A stretch of 64,000 bases of DNA from an uncultured Tateyamaria sp. (GCA_947501275.1 CANMVD010000004.1:124001-188000); one strand, 5' to 3'; shown: positions 37,919 through 46,048, numbered from the stretch's first letter. Made by a program: numbers and translations. The notes: generated by a model from the letters alone, not told the origin.

Positions 37919-38528
37919 ACGCGGGTACCACCACGGCAACCTGCGGCAGGCTTTGATCGTGGCTGCGCTGAAGCTGATTGAGGACAAGGGGCCAACCGGG
38001 TTCACCTTGTCGGAGGCGGCCAAGCAGGCTGGCGTCACTCCGGCAGCTGTCTATCGTCATTATGAGGGGCGCGAGGATCTGATTGCCGAGTGCGCACGGC
38101 AAGGGTACGGCATCTTTGCGGATCTGATGGAGCATGCCTATCAATCCGGCCAGCCCTCCGCCTTGGCAGCGTTTGAGGCAACGGGTCGTGCCTATCTTGC
38201 CTTTGCGCGCCGCTTTCCCGGCCACTACATCGCGATGTTTGAATCAGGCATTTCCACCAACCGCACGCCTGAATTGGCTGATGTGGCGGGCCGTGCCAAT
38301 GGTGTGCTGGAAAAAGCGGCTGGCGACCTGAGTCAGCATATTCCTGCGGACAAACGCCCGCCTGCGTCAATGTTTTCCGCGCATATCTGGGCGATGAGCC
38401 ACGGTGTTGTGGAGCTATTCGCGCGCAACAGTCCCGGGCGGGCGTCGCCCTTTCCTCCGGAAGATCTGCTTGAAACCGGGATAGGAATTTACTTGCGTGG
38501 ACTGGGTCTGATCAAACCTGACGAATAA
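37911..38528 (+). CDS. TetR-family regulator
   Basis: 205 residues. The N-terminal HTH (about 10-55) includes [21 protein letters not shown], and the C-terminal ligand domain has the WHG-type region [13 protein letters not shown]. The start GTACC-free ATG at 37911 lies eight bases inside ppk2 in another frame, so translation is coupled. The inducing ligand is unknown. There is no intergenic space upstream, so an operator for autoregulation would have to lie ahead of ppk2 or the metA unit. Confidence 0.92.
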   Translation: MPKRGYHHGNLRQALIVAALKLIEDKGPTGFTLSEAAKQAGVTPAAVYRHYEGREDLIAECARQGYGIFADLMEHAYQSGQPSALAAFEATGRAYLAFARRFPGHYIAMFESGISTNRTPELADVAGRANGVLEKAAGDLSQHIPADKRPPASMFSAHIWAMSHGVVELFARNSPGRASPFPPEDLLETGIGIYLRGLGLIKPDE

Positions 38529-38580
38529 CCCGCAGGCACGCCATCGGGCACACAATCCCCGGTCGAACCCCCATAACCCC

Positions 38581-40512
38581 TCAGATCAGATCAATGCGGC
38601 TCGCCAGATCGTCTTCGTCCAGATCCTCTCCAGCAAGGATGCGGACCATGTCTCCATCACCCAGATCGATATCGACCCCTTCGTCGACAGGCAGAAACAG
38701 CGCGCTGATGTCGATCTCGGTGTCTTCGACATCAATTGAGATCCTGTCTTCGGCGGTGTTGAGATCTGTGATCACATCCACCCCATCGCCCTTTGAAAAG
38801 GCAAAGCGGTCCATACCCTCACCCCCGCTGAGGCTGTCATTTCCCGTGCCGCCCACGATGTGGTCATCGCCGCCGCCGCCCGCCAGCGTGTCGTCACCTG
38901 CCGAGCCAATCAACAGATCGCGGCCAGAGTCACCTGTGATGTCATCATCACCTTCCGTGCCGCCAACACGGGTGTGACTCAGAAAGACGTTGTCTTGCAA
39001 TGCGCCAATATCTGTATTGTTTTCAATCACATCCGACAACGTAGTTGACCAGAGCGCGTTGAACTCTTCGACTGTAAGGTCGGCGGCCCCTTCGCTCCAG
39101 AATGGATCAGAGTCGCGCACGCGCTCGAACTGATCCACGATCACTGTCGCAAATGTCTCTCCGATCATACCCCCATCCACGGGCGCTTCTGCCAGGCCAC
39201 CGACCCAGGCATCGACGTCATCCACACTGTCATAGACGCTTTCAAGGCGGGCGATGATGTCCGGATCAGCGGAGATGTCGGAGAAATCCTCAGCCCGTTC
39301 CAACCCTAATTGTTCACGCAAGTCGTTGTATTTGGGCACGCCCAGATCCCGACCCCGTTCGATATTCAACGCGGCAAGATCAAGACCCGTCGTGCCGTCT
39401 TCCCCCAACAGGAAGGACCGCACGTCTTCGACAACCTGGGTGTCGAGATCCTGGGCCTCTGACCCCGCAAGTCCGCGCAAGAGCGGATCAATGCCGCCGC
39501 CTTCGGCAATTGCACTGGCGTTGAAAAAGGCATCGCGCAAGGAAAGACCACCTGCATCGATGTCACTTCCATCTTCATTTGTACGCTCCAACTGCGTGGG
39601 CAACAGGCTGTGGCCAAAACGGAAGGCGACTGTCGAGAATTCAACCGAAATGGCGGATGTTTCTTCGGGATCGTACCCTTCGTAGTCGGCAATGGCGTCT
39701 GGCCCAACAAGCATCGGCAGCCATTCATTGTAGGTGATCGCCTGAATTTCGGCCTCGACCCTGATACGGGCCATCTCGAACAGGGTGTCGTCGTCGAGAT
39801 CCGGGTTTTCAGCGGCCAATTCATCGACCCAACGGTTGTGTTCACGCACAAATAGCGTGTGCATGGATGTCAGCGCCACGTTCTCGGCCCCGCGCACATC
39901 ACCCACAAGGACACCATGCCCGGTTTGCAGAACAAGACCCTGATCATCCAGCAGCAGATGTGCACCATCCCGCAGGGATGCCAGCGTGTCAGCATCAGAT
40001 CCATAGACCATCGAGGCGTCCATGAGCGAGGTGATTTCGTTCTCGTATTGGCGCGGCGCATCCTCGCCTGTGCCGTCCATCGGTGTGATGCGGGTAAAGG
40101 GTATGATGCTGCCAAGCGTGAATTCTGGGTCATCAAATTGGGTAACGGGAATGGGGGAAAACTCGCCGCTGGTCGAGGACGTCAGCGACAGGTCATGGTC
40201 GATGAATTGGCCCCATGCCCAGAACAGGTTGCTTACCCCGTGCGCGTTGGGCGTATCCCCGGTCTGTTGGGCCATCGCATTTGAAATGTCGCGCGCGTTA
40301 GGAGCATCAGGATCGAGGCTGCCAATGCCATCAGCATAGCTCGCATCCGTCAGCCGGATCAGCGCCTCATTGCCTACCTCTGGCGTCCCTGTGTCGACAT
40401 CATCTGTCCCCGGATCTGTCGGAGCGTCGTCACGTACGCTCGGGCGACCATCTGACCGCGTTCCGAAAAAACTGATTGAAAACAATGCGAAAAAGGCAGT
40501 CAAGGCTTGCAC
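38581..40512 (-). CDS. animal-type haem peroxidase with C-terminal RTX repeats
   Basis: 643 residues. The peroxidase domain shows WAWGQFIDHDLSLT with the distal His, MVYGSD, LFVREHNRW, FRFGHSLLP with the proximal His, and NIERGRDLGVPKYNDLRE. A C-terminal block of Gly/Asp nonapeptides (GGTEGDDDITGD, GSAGDDTLAGG, GGTGNDSLSGG) binds Ca2+ and is typical of type I secretion, so the enzyme should be exported. The start is uncertain: GTG 40512 has GAGG seven bases upstream, while TTG 40533 and GTG 40524 are further options. A G9 tract lies upstream. No ABC exporter genes are nearby. Confidence 0.88.
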   Translation of the reverse strand: MQALTAFFALFSISFFGTRSDGRPSVRDDAPTDPGTDDVDTGTPEVGNEALIRLTDASYADGIGSLDPDAPNARDISNAMAQQTGDTPNAHGVSNLFWAWGQFIDHDLSLTSSTSGEFSPIPVTQFDDPEFTLGSIIPFTRITPMDGTGEDAPRQYENEITSLMDASMVYGSDADTLASLRDGAHLLLDDQGLVLQTGHGVLVGDVRGAENVALTSMHTLFVREHNRWVDELAAENPDLDDDTLFEMARIRVEAEIQAITYNEWLPMLVGPDAIADYEGYDPEETSAISVEFSTVAFRFGHSLLPTQLERTNEDGSDIDAGGLSLRDAFFNASAIAEGGGIDPLLRGLAGSEAQDLDTQVVEDVRSFLLGEDGTTGLDLAALNIERGRDLGVPKYNDLREQLGLERAEDFSDISADPDIIARLESVYDSVDDVDAWVGGLAEAPVDGGMIGETFATVIVDQFERVRDSDPFWSEGAADLTVEEFNALWSTTLSDVIENNTDIGALQDNVFLSHTRVGGTEGDDDITGDSGRDLLIGSAGDDTLAGGGGDDHIVGGTGNDSLSGGEGMDRFAFSKGDGVDVITDLNTAEDRISIDVEDTEIDISALFLPVDEGVDIDLGDGDMVRILAGEDLDEDDLASRIDLI

Positions 40513-40551
40513 AGGGAACCTCACACAAAACAATAAACAATCGAAACACTG

Positions 40552-40560
40552 CCCCCCCCC
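40552..40560 (-). repeat. homopolymeric G9 tract upstream of the peroxidase
   Basis: Nine C on the plus strand, so nine G in the direction of the peroxidase gene, 40 bases upstream of GTG 40512 and 19 upstream of TTG 40533. Such tracts can change length by slippage and alter promoter spacing or leader structure. Confidence 0.6.
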
Positions 40561-40824
40561 GAACGTGGTTGGACCCTACGTGTTCACGATTTTGTGTCAA
40601 CGGCTTGAGCGAAAACGGTGTGTTTCCAAAACGCATTTTGCAGTGGAACATTTTGGGGCCATTGAGTGCCTGAATGCATCAAAACCAGCGCCGCAGCGTA
40701 CCCCAATAACCATGTGTAGTTTTGCAAGTGCGCACAGAACTCATCGCGCAGTTTTTGGGTTGCACTCTTGCAATCAAGACTGGCTCTTCCGCTCCTCTGC
40801 CCCATCAAACGACCGTGCGCGCAC

Positions 40825-40857
40825 AAAAAAAGCGCCGGTTGCGGACCGACGCTTTTC
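40825..40857 (-). terminator. rho-independent terminator of the VPLPA-CTERM gene
   Basis: AGCGCCGGT (40831-40839) and ACCGACGCT (40845-40853) form a stem with one G-U pair, followed on the minus strand by a run of seven U. It lies 24 bases past the gene stop. Four T on the other side may also serve rightward transcripts. Confidence 0.85.
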
Positions 40858-40880
40858 TTTATTGATGTTGTGCTGGTGCC

Positions 40881-41588
40881 TTAGGTCTTGCGGCGACGCA
40901 AGAAGGCAAAAGCGCCAATGCCTGCGATCAGCAAAGGTGCACCGGCTGGCAGTGGCACGGCAGGTGTATCAGCAGCAAAATCGATCGCCTGCAGCAAAAC
41001 CTGCTCGTTGCCGTTGTCGGCAGTGCCGGAATATGGCTGGTCGTTCCAGTCATAGCCCATGATCAGGACAGTCCCGAGGCCGAAGGTACCGGCGAGGATA
41101 ACCGCTTCGCCGCCTGGACGCGTTGCCAGAACGTCAACACTTGCACCGATATTGTCAAAGCTACGGAAGAACTGCGTCGCGGACCCGACTGTGTTGTATG
41201 TCGTGCCGGACAGATCGTCCAAGTTTGTCGCTTGGCCAGCAGCATTGAACGTGATGTTTGTACCGGTCCCGATAAAACCACCGCCCGTATCATCTGCATC
41301 CAGAAGGTTCGCAGTGTTGAGCGCCCAAGCTGATGCGCTCCATTCCGTGATCAGCAAACCACCCCCGGCGACAAAGTCGATAACGGCCTGGTTGCCCGAT
41401 ACACGGTTGAGGATCAGTGTATCGAGACCCGCAAGGCTAGCGGCATCGAGAGAAACGCTGGATGATGTCTCACCGTTCGCATTCAGGAAGCTGGAGTACT
41501 GATCAAAACCCGCCACACCAACAGTTGTTGCCAAGCTGGCAGTTGCACTTAGGCCGAACGCGAGCGCGGCGGCGAGGAAAGTCTTCAT
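40881..41588 (-). CDS. VPLPA-CTERM sorting-signal protein
   Basis: 235 residues. A Sec signal (MKTFLAAALAFGLSATASLA) starts the protein, and the C-terminus VPLPAGAPLLIAGIGAFAFL followed by RRRKT is a VPLPA-CTERM signal, processed by an exosortase (XrtD type). The body includes a glycine-rich strand-turn AGGGLLITEWS reminiscent of glutamine-amidotransferase-like folds, but no catalytic triad is evident. It is probably an envelope or extracellular-matrix protein. ATG 41588 has GGAG upstream; a TTG four codons earlier is rejected. No exosortase gene is in the window. A perfect CtrA box lies 57 bp upstream. Confidence 0.88.
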   Translation of the reverse strand: MKTFLAAALAFGLSATASLATTVGVAGFDQYSSFLNANGETSSSVSLDAASLAGLDTLILNRVSGNQAVIDFVAGGGLLITEWSASAWALNTANLLDADDTGGGFIGTGTNITFNAAGQATNLDDLSGTTYNTVGSATQFFRSFDNIGASVDVLATRPGGEAVILAGTFGLGTVLIMGYDWNDQPYSGTADNGNEQVLLQAIDFAADTPAVPLPAGAPLLIAGIGAFAFLRRRKT

Positions 41589-41644
41589 TTTATGCTCCAA
41601 ACTTTTTGAGTGTGCCTGCGGGATGTGCAGGATCTTGCATTGCG

Positions 41645-41659
41645 TTAATGATGCGTTAA
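41645..41659 (-). promoter_or_regulatory. perfect CtrA box upstream of the VPLPA-CTERM gene
   Basis: TTAA-N7-TTAA with spacer TGATGCG, 57 bp upstream of the start codon. The box is part of a short tandem, TGCGTTAA twice, three bases apart. By chance one perfect box in a 60 percent GC window of this size is expected well under once. Confidence 0.6.
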
Positions 41660-41698
41660 CTGAGCAGAAAACCGCTTATCAATCAATCCGGCTCCATT

Positions 41699-41715
41699 GG
41701 AAACAAAGCGTTTCC
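41699..41715. promoter_or_regulatory. dyad GGAAAC-N5-GTTTCC
   Basis: Six-base arms flank AAAGC, 111 bp upstream of the VPLPA-CTERM start. A possible operator; it is too far upstream to be a leader hairpin of the protein. Confidence 0.35.
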
Positions 41716-41727
41716 ACCCTTGCGTGG

Positions 41728-41746
41728 TGCGATTGCATCAATCGCA
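41728..41746. promoter_or_regulatory. perfect dyad TGCGATTG-CAT-CAATCGCA
   Basis: Eight-base arms around a three-base centre, 140 bp upstream of the VPLPA-CTERM start. The long perfect arms make chance unlikely. A binding site for a dimeric regulator is the simplest reading. Confidence 0.45.
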
Positions 41747-41993
41747 AAGTGCGGATCATGCCATGCAATCTCTACCAGCCAAAAAACATATATTTTTCAA
41801 GTGGAAAGCGATCAGTGAGCTTGATGGCCATGATTCTGAGCCGGTAAGCTAGAGGTCGGCTGCACAACTCTGTGAAGGGTTTTCCTTTGCGTTTCAACTC
41901 AAGCGCGCAACGTCGAAAGGCCTCATGACGAAGTGGCCCGCGTGGGGCGCATCAACCTGCGTCAAAATGTATGGTTAACAAGCCCACAAAACG

Positions 41994-42022
41994 AAAAAAT
42001 GCCGCCCTGATTCGGAGCGGCA
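41994..42022 (-). terminator. terminator of rplM-rpsI
   Basis: TGCCGC (42000-42005) pairs with GCGGCA (42017-42022) and is followed on the minus strand by six U. It lies 27 bases past the rpsI stop. Confidence 0.85.
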
Positions 42023-42048
42023 CTTCCTTGATGACAGTCGATTTAGGC

Positions 42049-42537
42049 TTAACGCTTGGAGAACTGGAAGCTCTTACGCGCCTTGGCCTTACCGTATTTC
42101 TTACGTTCAACGACGCGGCTGTCGCGGGTCAGGAAGCCTGCCGCCTTCAGCGCACCGCGCAAGCTGGGGTCGTACAGCTGCAGCGCTTTGGACACGCCGT
42201 GCTTGACCGCGCCGGCCTGACCGGACAGACCGCCGCCTTTGACGGTCGCAACCACGTCAAACTGGCCTTCGACGCCCGCAACCGTGAAGGGCTGTGCGAG
42301 GATCATTTGCAGCACGGGGCGTGCAAAATAGGCGTTCATGTCTTTGCCGTTGACGGTGACCTTGCCGGACCCTGGCTTGATCCAGACACGGGCAACCGCG
42401 TCCTTCCGCTTGCCTGTGGCATAAGAGCGGCCGAATTCGTCGCGGACCGGGTCACGCTGGACCATCTCGACCACTTCGGGCATCGCCTCACCGGCGACAG
42501 CTTGCAGGTCTTCGAGTGTGTTGATTTCGTCAGACAT
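42049..42537 (-). CDS. rpsI: 30S ribosomal protein S9
   Basis: 162 residues. The C-terminus [20 protein letters not shown] and ending FQFSKR is the universal S9 tail that reaches the P-site t[17 protein letters not shown] marks the start of the fold. The N-terminal 30 residues are the usual alphaproteobacterial extension. rplM lies two bases upstream, forming the conserved rplM-rpsI operon. A terminator follows the stop. Confidence 0.98.
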   Translation of the reverse strand: MSDEINTLEDLQAVAGEAMPEVVEMVQRDPVRDEFGRSYATGKRKDAVARVWIKPGSGKVTVNGKDMNAYFARPVLQMILAQPFTVAGVEGQFDVVATVKGGGLSGQAGAVKHGVSKALQLYDPSLRGALKAAGFLTRDSRVVERKKYGKAKARKSFQFSKR

Positions 42538-42539
42538 GA

Positions 42540-43001
42540 TCAGGCGCTCCGCGTGTTTTTCTTGTTCATGGATGCAACATCCAGAACTTCGGGGCTTTGA
42601 GCCTCGTGAGGGTGATCGGCACCTGCATAGACACGCAGGTTCGTCATGATCTGGCGGCTAAGGCGGTTGCCGGGCAGCATGCGCTTGACGGCCAGCGTCA
42701 CAACGCGCTCAGGGTATTTGCCCTCAAGCATCTGCTCTTTGGTGCGGCTCTTGATGCCACCGGGATGGCCGGTGTGCCAATAGTGATGCTCCTGGCGCTT
42801 GTTGCCTGTCAGCTGCACTTTTTCAGCGTTGATGATAATGACGTTGTCGCCGCAATCCATATGCGGTGTGAACGACGGCTTGTGCTTGCCACGCAGGCGC
42901 ATGGCGACGATCGAAGCGAGACGGCCCAGCACGATGCCTTCGGCATCAATGATGATCCATTTCTTTTCGATGTCCGCAGGTGTCGCGGTAAAGGTTTTCA
43001 T
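42540..43001 (-). CDS. rplM: 50S ribosomal protein L13
   Basis: 153 residues. [20 protein letters not shown] and the C-terminal [13 protein letters not shown] region are characteristic of L13. ATG 43001 gives [15 protein letters not shown], as in relatives; an ATG three codons upstream is less fitting. A clear sigma-70 type promoter lies 39-66 bp upstream. rpsI follows after two bases. Confidence 0.98.
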   Translation of the reverse strand: MKTFTATPADIEKKWIIIDAEGIVLGRLASIVAMRLRGKHKPSFTPHMDCGDNVIIINAEKVQLTGNKRQEHHYWHTGHPGGIKSRTKEQMLEGKYPERVVTLAVKRMLPGNRLSRQIMTNLRVYAGADHPHEAQSPEVLDVASMNKKNTRSA

Positions 43002-43362
43002 GTGTCGCATCCCTGATGGGTGGAATTTCAGATTGGGCGGTTATACAGCAGGGCCAGAGCGCGTCAATGTGCGAATGTCAGTTAAAATTGTTTGTAATCA
43101 ATATGTTAAAAATATGGTATCTATATACCCCAACGCAAATTGACGTAAGTGCGCGATCCACAACCAGATTGATTGCGTCCTGTTTCAGTTGGCCTGTAAA
43201 TAACGCCGCTGCAAAATGGCAAGCCGCGCCGGTTCAGGGTTGGTGACACCCCGTTGGATATGTGAACGCGTCCACGGGCCCGGTCGTGGTTTTTTCACCA
43301 TCAGACCAGCGACGACGGCACCCAGACAAACGGCGCCACTCAAGTCAATTCCACAAGACGTT
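43002..43362. other. 361-bp region between rplM and the MocR-type gene
   Basis: The rplM end holds its promoter (43040-43067). The rest contains an AT-rich patch near 43080-43135 and, on the minus strand at 43185-43370, a GTG-started frame of 61 codons with a hydrophobic segment; that frame overlaps the MocR stop by a few bases. I do not call it a gene. Confidence 0.4.
43040..43067 (-). promoter_or_regulatory. sigma-70 type promoter of rplM-rpsI
   Basis: TTGACG (43067-43062) and TATAAC (43045-43040) on the minus strand, 16 bases apart, 39 bp upstream of the rplM ATG. Both hexamers are close to consensus. Confidence 0.7.
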
Positions 43363-44778
43363 CTAAACACCTATCTGATCGGGCGGATTTCCAAGCAATC
43401 CACGCAGCCGTTCGATCGCGGCCTCAAACGCGACCAGCCGGACACCCGCATTGATTGCCATGCGCACGGCATGTGGAGCGCGCGCGTCCCGGCAGGCATA
43501 TTCTTCGGCGGCCCGGATGCGCACCCCCTCCCGCTCAGCCGCTTGCACAAAGGCCCCTGCCCGCCACCCTTCGGGCAGATGCAACCACAGAAACGGTACA
43601 TCCGCCCGCCAGGCCAGATCATGGCCGCCCAGAATATTGACGGCACGCTGGACATAGGTGCCGATGCCGACACGCGCGTCTTCCATCACTTGTGGCAGGC
43701 GCGGATGTACCAGCAGGCTGGCAGTCAGGTCTGTTATAGGTGTGGCAAGTCCGAAGAACGAATATTCCGCTGTCCGCCGCAGTGAAGCCGCCTGTCCGGG
43801 CGGTGCCACGGCGATGCCGATACGCAGGGCGGGTGTGATGGATTTGGAGATCGACGAAATGTACCAACTGCGCTCTGGGGCCAACATCCTGTAACTGGCA
43901 GCCTGCGCCTGCCCCAATCGATAGCAGTCGTCTTCCAGAATGCTCAGATCGCAGCGCCGTGCCACATCAACCAGCGCGGTTCGCCGCTCTTGTGGAGTGA
44001 ACGCAAGCGTCGGATTGTGCACTTCGGGCGAGGTGCAAAAAATCTGCGCGTCGTGTGCTTTGGCCGCCGCTTCCAGCGCCTCGGGGATCACACCGTGCGC
44101 ATCCATCGCCACCGGGATCACATCGGCGCGCAACAACTCGGCTGCGCGGCGAAACCCCGGATAGGCCAAATCTTCGACCAGAATAGCCGGTCTGCGCCCG
44201 GTCAGCAGCGTTTGAAAAATCATCAGTATGGCGTTTTGCCCACCATTCGCCAGAACGATATCGTCCGCGCCAAATGAGCCAAGAGGCGCGTTGGCCAACC
44301 ACTGGACCGCTGCCTCGCGCGCCGGGCGTCCGCCCGAGCGCGTAGGATAGTGCATCATGCCCGATGGCGGATCAGCCGCGACCTCGCCAAGCAACTGGCG
44401 GATCAGGGTCGCCTGTCCGACGCTCGGAAGGTGCGGTGAGAACAGATTGACCTGCCAGCCCTGCTGTTCGGCATTGTGAGTTGCACTGTCGACCTCAAGC
44501 GGCACGTCACCTGAGAGCGGCTCGGCGAGATCCGGTTTGGCCACGAAGGTGCCACGCCCGACTTCGGCAACCAATGTGCCGTCATCCGTCAAAAGCGTAT
44601 AGGCCCGCGCCACCGTGCCCGGTGTGATCCCCAGCTTCCACGCCAGATCACGCACTGGCGGCAGTTTGTCTCCGGGGCCAAGCGCATGCGACATGATCGC
44701 GGTTCGTATCGCCTGCATGACCGCTTTGTATTTTGGCCCGGGGCCGTCCAGCAGGTCGGGCTGCCAAATTGTATCCAT
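43363..44778 (-). CDS. MocR/PdxR-type regulator (GntR HTH plus aminotransferase domain)
   Basis: 471 residues. The GntR winged HTH (about 12-80) has LGPGDKLPPVRDLAWKLGIT and TVARAYTLLTDDGTLVAEVG. The large fold type I aminotransferase-like domain binds PLP through Lys in SISKSITPALRIG. MocR proteins sense PLP or an amino compound and usually control the neighbouring gene. It is divergent from a DUF1127 gene, and five ATTGTATC-like octamers fill the shared promoter, one overlapping its own first codons, implying autoregulation. Confidence 0.93.
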   Translation of the reverse strand: MDTIWQPDLLDGPGPKYKAVMQAIRTAIMSHALGPGDKLPPVRDLAWKLGITPGTVARAYTLLTDDGTLVAEVGRGTFVAKPDLAEPLSGDVPLEVDSATHNAEQQGWQVNLFSPHLPSVGQATLIRQLLGEVAADPPSGMMHYPTRSGGRPAREAAVQWLANAPLGSFGADDIVLANGGQNAILMIFQTLLTGRRPAILVEDLAYPGFRRAAELLRADVIPVAMDAHGVIPEALEAAAKAHDAQIFCTSPEVHNPTLAFTPQERRTALVDVARRCDLSILEDDCYRLGQAQAASYRMLAPERSWYISSISKSITPALRIGIAVAPPGQAASLRRTAEYSFFGLATPITDLTASLLVHPRLPQVMEDARVGIGTYVQRAVNILGGHDLAWRADVPFLWLHLPEGWRAGAFVQAAEREGVRIRAAEEYACRDARAPHAVRMAINAGVRLVAFEAAIERLRGLLGNPPDQIGV

Positions 44779-44858
44779 TACAATGTTTCCGTAGCGTGAC
44801 GCATTTTCCTATTGTATCAAGTACTCATGGCAAATCCGCCATATTGTGTCAATACAAT
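44768..44858. promoter_or_regulatory. octamer array for the MocR-type regulator
   Basis: ATTGTATC or its complement occurs at 44768-44775, 44777-44784 (inverted ATTACAAT), 44811-44818, 44843-44850 (ATTGTGTC) and 44851-44858 (inverted AATACAAT). Two pairs form near-palindromes and the third site is single. The spread covers the start of the regulator and the promoter of DUF1127, as expected for a divergent MocR operator. Confidence 0.6.
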
Positions 44859-44871
44859 TTAGGAGATTCCC

Positions 44872-45105
44872 ATGGCACACATGACCCGCACCTCTGACAG
44901 CCACCTTGCCTACCTCACGGCACAAAACCGCATGCCTGCGGTCTCGGTGCTTGCCGTTCAGTTCGCGGTCGTGGTGTCGAAATGGGCCACGCATCGCCGC
45001 TCGCGTCTGGCTTTGAAACAGCTGGACGCCCATTTGCTGCGCGACGTGGGGCTGACGCAGGCCGAGGCTGAACTCGAGTCCCGGCGTGTGTTCTGGCGGG
45101 TGTGA
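44872..45105 (+). CDS. DUF1127 small protein
   Basis: 77 residues, ending with the DUF1127 (YjiS-like) arginine-rich motif: LKQLDAHLLRDVGLTQAEAE. Family members are short, basic, and often bind RNA or affect stress and phosphate responses; CcaF1 of Rhodobacter sphaeroides is an RNA-binding example. A strong ribosome site AGGAG precedes ATG 44872. Its promoter carries MocR-type octamers. Two terminators follow in tandem, so a processed small RNA after it is possible. Confidence 0.93.
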   Translation: MAHMTRTSDSHLAYLTAQNRMPAVSVLAVQFAVVVSKWATHRRSRLALKQLDAHLLRDVGLTQAEAELESRRVFWRV

Positions 45106-45137
45106 CATCCCCGTGGCAACTGCCAGACCTCTTCCTT

Positions 45138-45178
45138 CGGCCGGGGCATGGGCGCGTCCCAACCCGGCCGTTTTTTTT
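45138..45178 (+). terminator. terminator after the DUF1127 gene
   Basis: CGGCCGGG (45138-45145) pairs with CCCGGCCG (45163-45170), followed by eight T. It lies 33 bases after the stop. Confidence 0.92.
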
Positions 45179-45233
45179 GAGGATCGGGTCAAAGGTCTGT
45201 CATTTACTGACGCTTTGACGTAAGAAACCAAGG

Positions 45234-45265
45234 CCCCGCAACACACTGCGATTGCGGGGTTTTTC
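45234..45265 (+). terminator. second terminator-like hairpin
   Basis: CCCCGCAA (45234-45241) pairs with TTGCGGGG (45252-45259), followed by TTTTT. It faces rightward, 55 bases beyond the first terminator, and lies just before the convergent thioesterase stop. No gene is visible between the two hairpins. Confidence 0.75.
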
Positions 45266-45272
45266 AATTGTC

Positions 45273-45704
45273 TTACAGATCAATACCTTTGGGCGGGATC
45301 GCATAGGTCAGGGTTGCGCGCGCTACAGGCTTTTCCATCCCTTCAGAGAACAAAAGCACATCTGTCACCGACAGCTGCTTGCCCAGCTTCAACAAGCGCC
45401 CATAGCCTAGCAAATCAACTCCAGCCGCCGGTTTGCGCATGAAATCGATAGAACAGTTTGTCGTAACAGCCAGCGCCCGCGGCCCAATCTGAGCCAACGT
45501 GGCGATATACGCCGTCACATCCGCCAACCCGAACATAGCAGGCCCCGAGATCGTTCCTCCGGGGCGCAAATGCCGATCCTGCACCCGCAAACGCAGAACG
45601 ACCTGTGCCTCGCTCACCTCCTCCACATGGAATTCACCGGCCACCTCCAGAAAGGCCGTCTGGAGAAAATCATTCATCTCATCAGCCGTCATGACAACAG
45701 GCAT
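45273..45704 (-). CDS. PaaI-type hotdog thioesterase
   Basis: 143 residues. The hotdog fold signature LRPGGTISGPAMFGLADVTAYIA and the strand NCSIDFMRKPAAG match the PaaI/YbgC acyl-CoA thioesterase group. The substrate is an acyl- or aryl-CoA, unspecified. ATG 45704 has AGGAAACGG upstream; the open frame extends 66 codons further, but that part shows no domain. It stands alone with a 344-bp gap upstream. Confidence 0.87.
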   Translation of the reverse strand: MPVVMTADEMNDFLQTAFLEVAGEFHVEEVSEAQVVLRLRVQDRHLRPGGTISGPAMFGLADVTAYIATLAQIGPRALAVTTNCSIDFMRKPAAGVDLLGYGRLLKLGKQLSVTDVLLFSEGMEKPVARATLTYAIPPKGIDL

Positions 45705-46048
45705 ACCGTTTCCTTCCCTATTCCCAGAGCTAGGGTTTGCCGCAAATGGCTGAGAGAGCAAGATGACAAATCTAGAATCCAGCGCGCCTTTCAACACGAC
45801 TTCTGGTTGTTTCCAAATCAAAGACGCATTGTTCGCAACTTGCATCTGGCAAATTGGGCGGAAATGGGGCACAAGTGGGGCACGGTTAATGACCGTAGAC
45901 ACTTTTGGGTCGCCGCCGGCGGAAGGTCCCTCCAGATCAGCCTCTCACTGATCGACCATTCCCGCAGCGGCGACCCCAAGTCCCCCCCAACACCAATGAC
46001 CTGCACCGCACAGTTGCGCTGTGTCGTGCTGTGCCCTACATCCGCGCC
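45705..46048. other. 344-bp divergent region upstream of thioesterase and trmFO
   Basis: It should hold promoters for both flanking genes. A direct repeat TGGGGCAC occurs at 45865-45872 and 45876-45883. No coding sequence, terminator or dyad is obvious. Confidence 0.45.

Larger units (their letters stand above)
40513..40880. other. 368-bp region between peroxidase start and VPLPA-CTERM stop
   Basis: The region holds the peroxidase leader with a C9 tract (G9 in the transcript strand) at 40552-40560, about 280 bp of AT-richer sequence without recognisable motifs, and the terminator of the VPLPA-CTERM gene at 40825-40857. I see no coding sequence. Confidence 0.5.
41589..42048. other. 460-bp region between VPLPA-CTERM start and rpsI stop
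   Basis: Non-coding as far as I can see. From left to right it holds a perfect CtrA box (41645-41659), two dyads (41699-41715, 41728-41746), about 250 bp without clear structure, and the rpsI terminator (41994-42022). Confidence 0.55.

Noticed and set aside
45705-46048. remnant of an integrase or attachment site
   Set aside because: The short repeat TGGGGCAC and some odd frames caught the eye, but no integrase motif, tRNA or flanking direct repeat supports it.
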